Assembly (NCBI RefSeq): GCF_902686445.1
Contig: NC_062224.1
Span: forward strand, 52,947,156-53,011,155
DNA length: 64,000 bases
Source: Sciurus carolinensis
Taxonomy: Eukaryota; Chordata; Mammalia; Rodentia; Sciuridae
Direction: 5' to 3'
Positions 59,159-64,000 of the stretch are shown here, piece by piece. The position numbers were made by a program, and so were the translations under genes. Numbering within the stretch: the first letter of the stretch is position 1; every line of letters begins with the position of its first letter. Under the pieces are notes generated by a model. The model worked only from the letters and a program-made list of their open reading frames with translations. It was not told where the DNA came from and ran no database searches.

Positions 59159-59272
59159 CACTATTGTGGGTTGGGGATATAGCTCAGTTGGTAGAGTGCT
59201 TGCCTCACTAGGCCCTGGGTTCAATCCCCAGCATTGCCAAAAAAAAAAAAAAAAAAAAAAAAAACACTATTG
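59159..59272 (+). mobile_element. ID-type SINE, young copy
   Basis: Body 59167-59264: ttggggatatagctcagttg (A-box region), ggttcaatccccagc (B-box region) and a tail of about 26 A. cactattg flanks it at 59159-59166 and 59265-59272, and occurs once more at 59273-59280. Confidence 0.95.
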
Positions 59273-59280
59273 CACTATTG

Positions 59281-61479
59281 CAACATCTTGCTAAACAACT
59301 GAAAACCTATGCTGAATGAAGCCAAGATAAATAGGATAGTTATAAAACACTATAAAAAATAAGCCAAATACCCTTAAAATGTAAAATTAATCATTTCTTC
59401 TTTTATTCACAAACTTTTGTGATCTGTCTTGATTTGGATCTCTTTCTTGCTTACATTCAAAGTTTAAATACAAAGGATTTTTAGCTGATACGAGCGGCAT
59501 AGTTTGCTTCACCAAATATTCTCAGATGAAAAGATGAATAAACTCTGTAAGTTGCAGGATATGAATCCTAGGGAAATAGTTATCAAGCAAGAATAAGACT
59601 TAGGGGATTCATTTAGAGAAAGATTCTCAGTCAAATGTGCAAATATATTTTTAGCTTTACAGTTATTTTTTCCTATTTGAAGACACAATTGTGTAAAAAT
59701 TGCATGAGCACATTTATGAAAATCTTATGCAGTAATATTTGAACTTCATCTTTCACTTTATATTGTGATGGAGCGCTTCCATTCAAAGCCCAGATGGTAG
59801 CCACACTTGAATGGGGAAGGTTCTGGGCAAAATCACTCCTGAACACATTTCTCAGATAATTCATCAGGGTTTACTCCTTATGTATCTCCTAAAGAGGACT
59901 TGAAACAATTTATAATACTTTTTTAAAATCAGTTTTAAAATACTGATCCCCTGGTTCCATCTCAGTTCTAATGAATTTGAATGTCTGCAGCTTGAATTTG
60001 GAAATCTGTATCCTACAAACTCCTTATCCCTCCAGTGAATCTGTTGCATTCACACTATAACCATATCAGCATTTGGTCCAGCCCCAAATGTAAATTCCCC
60101 TTTCATAAAAATTTCTATGTATACTTCATTATCATTATTATTATTTTATAATCATTAAGACTTTATGTCTGATATATATGCCATGGGGGATCACTCCTGG
60201 GTATAATCTGAAGGCTGAGATGGGGAAATTTTAAAAATACACACACACAAAAAGTACCATACCCAGTAAAACAAAAAGTAGAAGGTTTATGGTAGAGAGT
60301 TGAGGAAACCCATTTTTCATTCAGATAGCAGGTCTGTGCCCCTGAGAATGGGGGTAAGTGCTGCAAAGTCACTAGGAACTGAGCATCGTTTTCCTCAGTT
60401 CTCAGCCTTCTCTTTCTTCATGTATTGTATAGTTCTCAATCTGCAGACAGGCTTCTTCTGATTCTCTCTGCACATGACCATTATGCAGCCTCTAGGATTA
60501 TATCATCTCAATCTGAGAATGTGCACATTCCCAGATTCTCCATGGAAGTGCTGTAAATCTTAACAGAATTCCAGGGAGAGAGCTAATGGTCCAAGCTATG
60601 GTCAGCTCTACAACTGATCTCAAGCCCTGGCTTGGAGACATCAGGTCACATGCCACCAATGACATTGCCTAAGCTATTTTTACAGCTGAGAAGATAGTTC
60701 TAGGGAGAAAAAAATAATGTTGTGATTGGGTATACCCAAGAATGTTTCCCTTCCTGACTAGTGTGACCAGTCTGTCCAAAGAGTTTTCTTCTGGTCTTCA
60801 GATCTTCAGACCATGGAAATCAGAAGGTTTTGATTAACAACTCTAAAACCAAAAAATTAGAATTCATAGATGTTTAGCTGGAAAAAAAACACACTTAGCA
60901 TGAAATAAAGATCCAACCTACTCTTAGATATTTGATATTTGTCATGGGACTCAGTGACATGATTCTGGGTCTCGATCCCAGATGTAGCAGGGGATAGATC
61001 ACATCATCCCTTTCTCAACAGAGCTTTCTTCAGGTTTAGGTAGCTGAAAGCATAACTTCATCATCATGACATATTTACCTTCGAAGCATGGGTACTGCCC
61101 GTGGGTTTGGAAAGTGCCCATCCTCCACAAACCTGTTGACGTCCATCAATTCCATCAATTCTAGGGTTGAAAAAGCTCTTGATTTAGGGGGTAAAGAAAA
61201 TAGGAAGAACTAGATTCTTCTTCCTGCCCTTCTTTCTTCCCCCAAGTGAAAAATAAAAAGCTATTAGATGAAGTAGGGTGCCATGACTGAGACCAGATTA
61301 CAGAAAGATGATCAGAATCCTTGAAAGGGAACAGGAAGAGCTGGACATGTAATCTGGCCACTGTGCCCAGAGCCTGGGTAAAATACAAGTGCTACCTGTA
61401 ACTCATCCCAACTCTGAGGCCTGGCTTCTGTGGGTGAACTTTAAGGAAATCCTTCTTAAACTTCAGGGTTAAAATTGAG
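59281..61479. other. Unannotated stretch
   Basis: No gene. A MER5-like segment may lie at 59920-60000 and an ATT run at 60130-60145; otherwise nothing recognised. Confidence 0.4.
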
Positions 61480-61595
61480 GTTCTGGCTTAGTAGATCTGA
61501 ACTAGGCCCAAACATTGTACTTCTAACAAACTTCTAGGTGGTGCTGACATTAATGATCCATGAGCCATGCTTGGAGCACAAAGACTTTAGAAGGC
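61480..61595 (+). mobile_element. MER5-type hAT fragment
   Basis: 'tggcttagtagatctgaact', 'cattgtacttctaacaaact' and 'ctaggtggtgctgacattaa' follow the middle of a MER5-type short hAT element. No terminal repeats. Confidence 0.6.
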
Positions 61596-61694
61596 ATAAA
61601 TGGGGTAAGCTGAAAGAGTGGGATGAATGATATTTGAGACCCTTTCTCCTCCATGGAAATAGTTCACAGAAAGGTAAACTCCTGTCCCAAGTGA

Positions 61695-61895
61695 TTGGCC
61701 TGTGTCATTTCACACACCACAGGTCTCACCACAGTTAGCTTTGAGACCACTAAGGGTGATGAAGTTAAAAGATCTCTTTCTTCATTAGTAGCTCTGCAGA
61801 AGAATGTGAGGGAGGCTCAGAGAGAGAGAAAGGAGAAGCAAGAGTCAAGAAAGCAAGCAGCAGGCAGCAAGTTGAGCCACAAAAAGAAGAATTAA
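61695..61895 (+). other. Exon-like open frame, weak
   Basis: A 66-codon frame; from about 61724 it follows an acceptor-like sequence (tttcacacaccacag). The product end is Lys/Arg/Glu-rich (REAQRERKEKQESRKQAAGS ... HKKKN). The acceptor and charged tail are suggestive of a terminal exon. However, the tail is simply a purine-rich stretch of AGAGAGAAAGGAGAAG type, which gives such residues by chance. No family recognised. Confidence 0.15.
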
Positions 61896-62090
61896 CAATG
61901 CCCAGGGACCATAGTAAAGATCTGGGGAGGGAAATTATTCAAAATGATTGAAAAATTCTAGTAAAGTGGATAGGATCTGAGGACACTACAGTTTGAAGAT
62001 ATTATTATGCAGAGATTGATAAATACTAGACATAATAGTAGACATATGATCATATTTATAGCAAGGAATCTAATTGATATGAGAAGCAGA

Positions 62091-62251
62091 AAGCTCAGCT
62101 ACTGGGGAGGCTGAGGCAGGAGGATCAAGCCTGGGCACTTTAGTGAGACCTATTCTCAAAACCAAACTAAACAAAATATTAAAAGGCTCAGTGACAGAAT
62201 TTGCCTAGCAGGCATAAGGAAGGCCCTGGATCAATGTTCAGTATTTAACAG

Positions 62252-62281
<30 letters not shown>
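62091..62281 (+). mobile_element. B1-ID dimeric SINE, degraded, with (CA)n tail
   Basis: 'tactggggaggctgaggcag' and 'gaggatcaagcctgggcact' are B1-like; 'ggctcagtgacagaatttgc' and 'ccctggatcaatgttcagta' are the decayed ID part. A (CA)n run of about 15 units (62252-62281) follows. Confidence 0.8.
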
Positions 62282-62282
<1 letters not shown>

Positions 62283-63879
62283 TGTTCTAGGAAATGGAAT
62301 AAGAATTTAAGTTGATGATAAATTGAACATATAATATTAATATAAAAGTCATTGATACCATCTTTATTTAAGAATAGTCACTGTTGTTTTAGACCAGTGA
62401 ATATTAAAATAATTAAAAGGGATTTTCAGGTTTATTCTCAATCTCTGTGCCTACTCCACTTTTTACTTGAGATCTTAATGTTGTCAATACCAAGAATTTT
62501 CCCAACAGGTTGTTAAGGTATAGATATCTGAAGAACTCAATCAAAAACTTTGAACTCAAATAGAATAGATAACTCAAACATGAAGCCCAGCTTACTTAAT
62601 ATGATGAACAAACTTTTTGGTTTCACCTGTATATTGACATAAAAATTCCTGAATTCGAATGTCTTTTGAGATGTCATGCATGGGCAAAGTGACCATGGTT
62701 CTCAGCTCAGGTACGCAACTTAATGCATTTATCTACCCATGTCTGAAGAAGATAAGTTCATCCCTTTTATTGGCTCAATCAAATGTGAACAATATTTTCA
62801 TATTGTGTTTAGATGTAAACTTTTGACCATAGGGAGTTTAAGCTTTACCTGGGACATAGGACATATAGAAAATAACCTTTTTTTTCTTTTTTTGGAAGAG
62901 AGATTTTTAAAAATTTATTTTTACTGTTAAAATTTCTAATAAAAGTCCTATTATCCCCTTTGAAATAACCTCCAAAAATAAAATAGATAAGAAACCTGCA
63001 ATGCAAACACAGGGGAAAATAAAGGCAAATATATACCTTTCAACAATTAAAATTAAAACCATTTTCCCTGAAATCAAACTCCATCTGCCTCTTAAGATCA
63101 ATTTTCTTATCTTTGAAGCCAGACACCACAAAACAAATGTAGGGAAGAGACTTGAACTGCCAATGTATACAGGAGATATCTATATATTCAATAATTAAAA
63201 ACATTCAATATCTTTAGTAATTAGAGAAATGTAAAATAAAATTACATTATAGATAAAATTAAATGGTATTGATGAAGATACAAAAATCAATGAATTCTCA
63301 TAAACTCAAGGAGTTTAAGTTATTATTAACTCTTTGTGCTATTAACAATCATGATACTCCCCTACCAGAAACAGACACTTAGTGAAATTACAGCACATGT
63401 GACCATGATAACACCACATTTTTTGGTTATAGTATATTCAGTTTAAAAAATAGTACAAAATACCATGTTTAAGTTTAAATAGGTGCCATATGCATGTGGT
63501 ATTTCTTTGTTTAAAAAGAAAATATATAGAACTTATGAGAACATAAAATCATCAGAAGCACATAAAAGACTCAATTACGAATCCCACATGTAGATGATAA
63601 AACTCATCATTATAAAGATGACAATTTTCCCCCAACTTAACCTGCAATATTTTTCCAACCAAATTGCTATGTACATATATGATTGTTTCACAGTGAATTT
63701 TACCTTTATGTGTATCTATAAAGCAGTAATTTAAAAAAAAAAACATAAATAAATAGAAGGAAGACGGGAAGGTAGGAAGAGAGGAAAAAGGAAAGTACAG
63801 GGGATTGCAGTGCTGCAAATTATTTTTCGTGTTTGTATGACTATATAAAAATCAACCTGAATATTATGTATAATTCTTT
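62282..63879. other. Unannotated stretch
   Basis: AT-rich with no gene or confident repeat seen. Confidence 0.4.
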
Positions 63880-64000
63880 TTTTCTTTACTGTTTCTTATT
63901 TTTAAATTTATTTTTATTGTAAACAAATGGGATACATGTTGTTTCTCTGTACATGAAGTAAAGGCATACCATTTGTGTCATCATACATTTACACAGGGTA
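63880..64000 (-). mobile_element. A-tailed sciurid-type retroelement 3' end, cut by window edge
   Basis: Reverse of the family at 7915-8195: aaatgggatacatgttgttt and aaggcataccatttgtgtca match it in inverted order. The A-rich tail is at the left; the element continues beyond 64000. Confidence 0.85.

Noticed and set aside
59167..59240. tRNA gene
   Set aside because: A- and B-box-like parts are present, but the body is an ID-type SINE with an A tail and target duplication, and has no full cloverleaf.

Overview
The window is mammalian nuclear DNA, most likely from a squirrel-family rodent (Sciuridae). It is AT-rich, has no operons or dense genes, and is packed with mammalian repeats: MIR, LINE-2, MaLR LTRs, hAT MER5-type elements, L1, and tRNA-like ID SINEs. 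Some copies are B1-ID dimers, and there is a 3' tail sequence ending in an A-rich stretch that I associate with sciurid genomes. The species call is inference; no database could be searched.

Layout. 1-2.2 kb: one plausible host coding exon (1562-1746, +) with an acceptor-like site, a 60-codon frame and a stop; it looks like the last exon of an unrecognised gene. 2-22 kb: old repeats, microsatellites and unannotated DNA. 22.7-27.9 kb: an L1 cluster (one L1 inside a MaLR LTR, one L1 with an inverted 5' part and a SINE inside it, and a third truncated L1). 28-36 kb: more MaLR LTRs and SINEs. 36.0-47.0 kb: two endogenous retroviruses pointing towards each other around a 100-N gap. 47.9-52.7 kb: an L1 5' half with a tandem-repeat 5' UTR, then an older L1 3' end. 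53.4-55.2 kb: a SINE split by an LTR, and a candidate solo LTR with a 6-base target duplication. 55-64 kb: ancient repeats, one young SINE, and the start of another A-tailed element at the right edge.

The most interesting object is the 36.0-43.1 kb provirus. Its two LTRs differ at only 4 of 281 comparable positions, so it is young. Its interior has no recognisable pol, keeps only a broken betaretrovirus-like matrix fragment and a transmembrane Env frame, and otherwise carries about 3-4 kb of non-coding sequence. A diverged copy of that same interior lies on the opposite strand at 43.4-45.2 kb inside a provirus with a different LTR. This suggests a non-autonomous family spread by helper proteins, comparable in principle to mouse ETn or VL30. 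Its leader also carries two sets of short tandem repeats. No gene in the window is shown to work with another.
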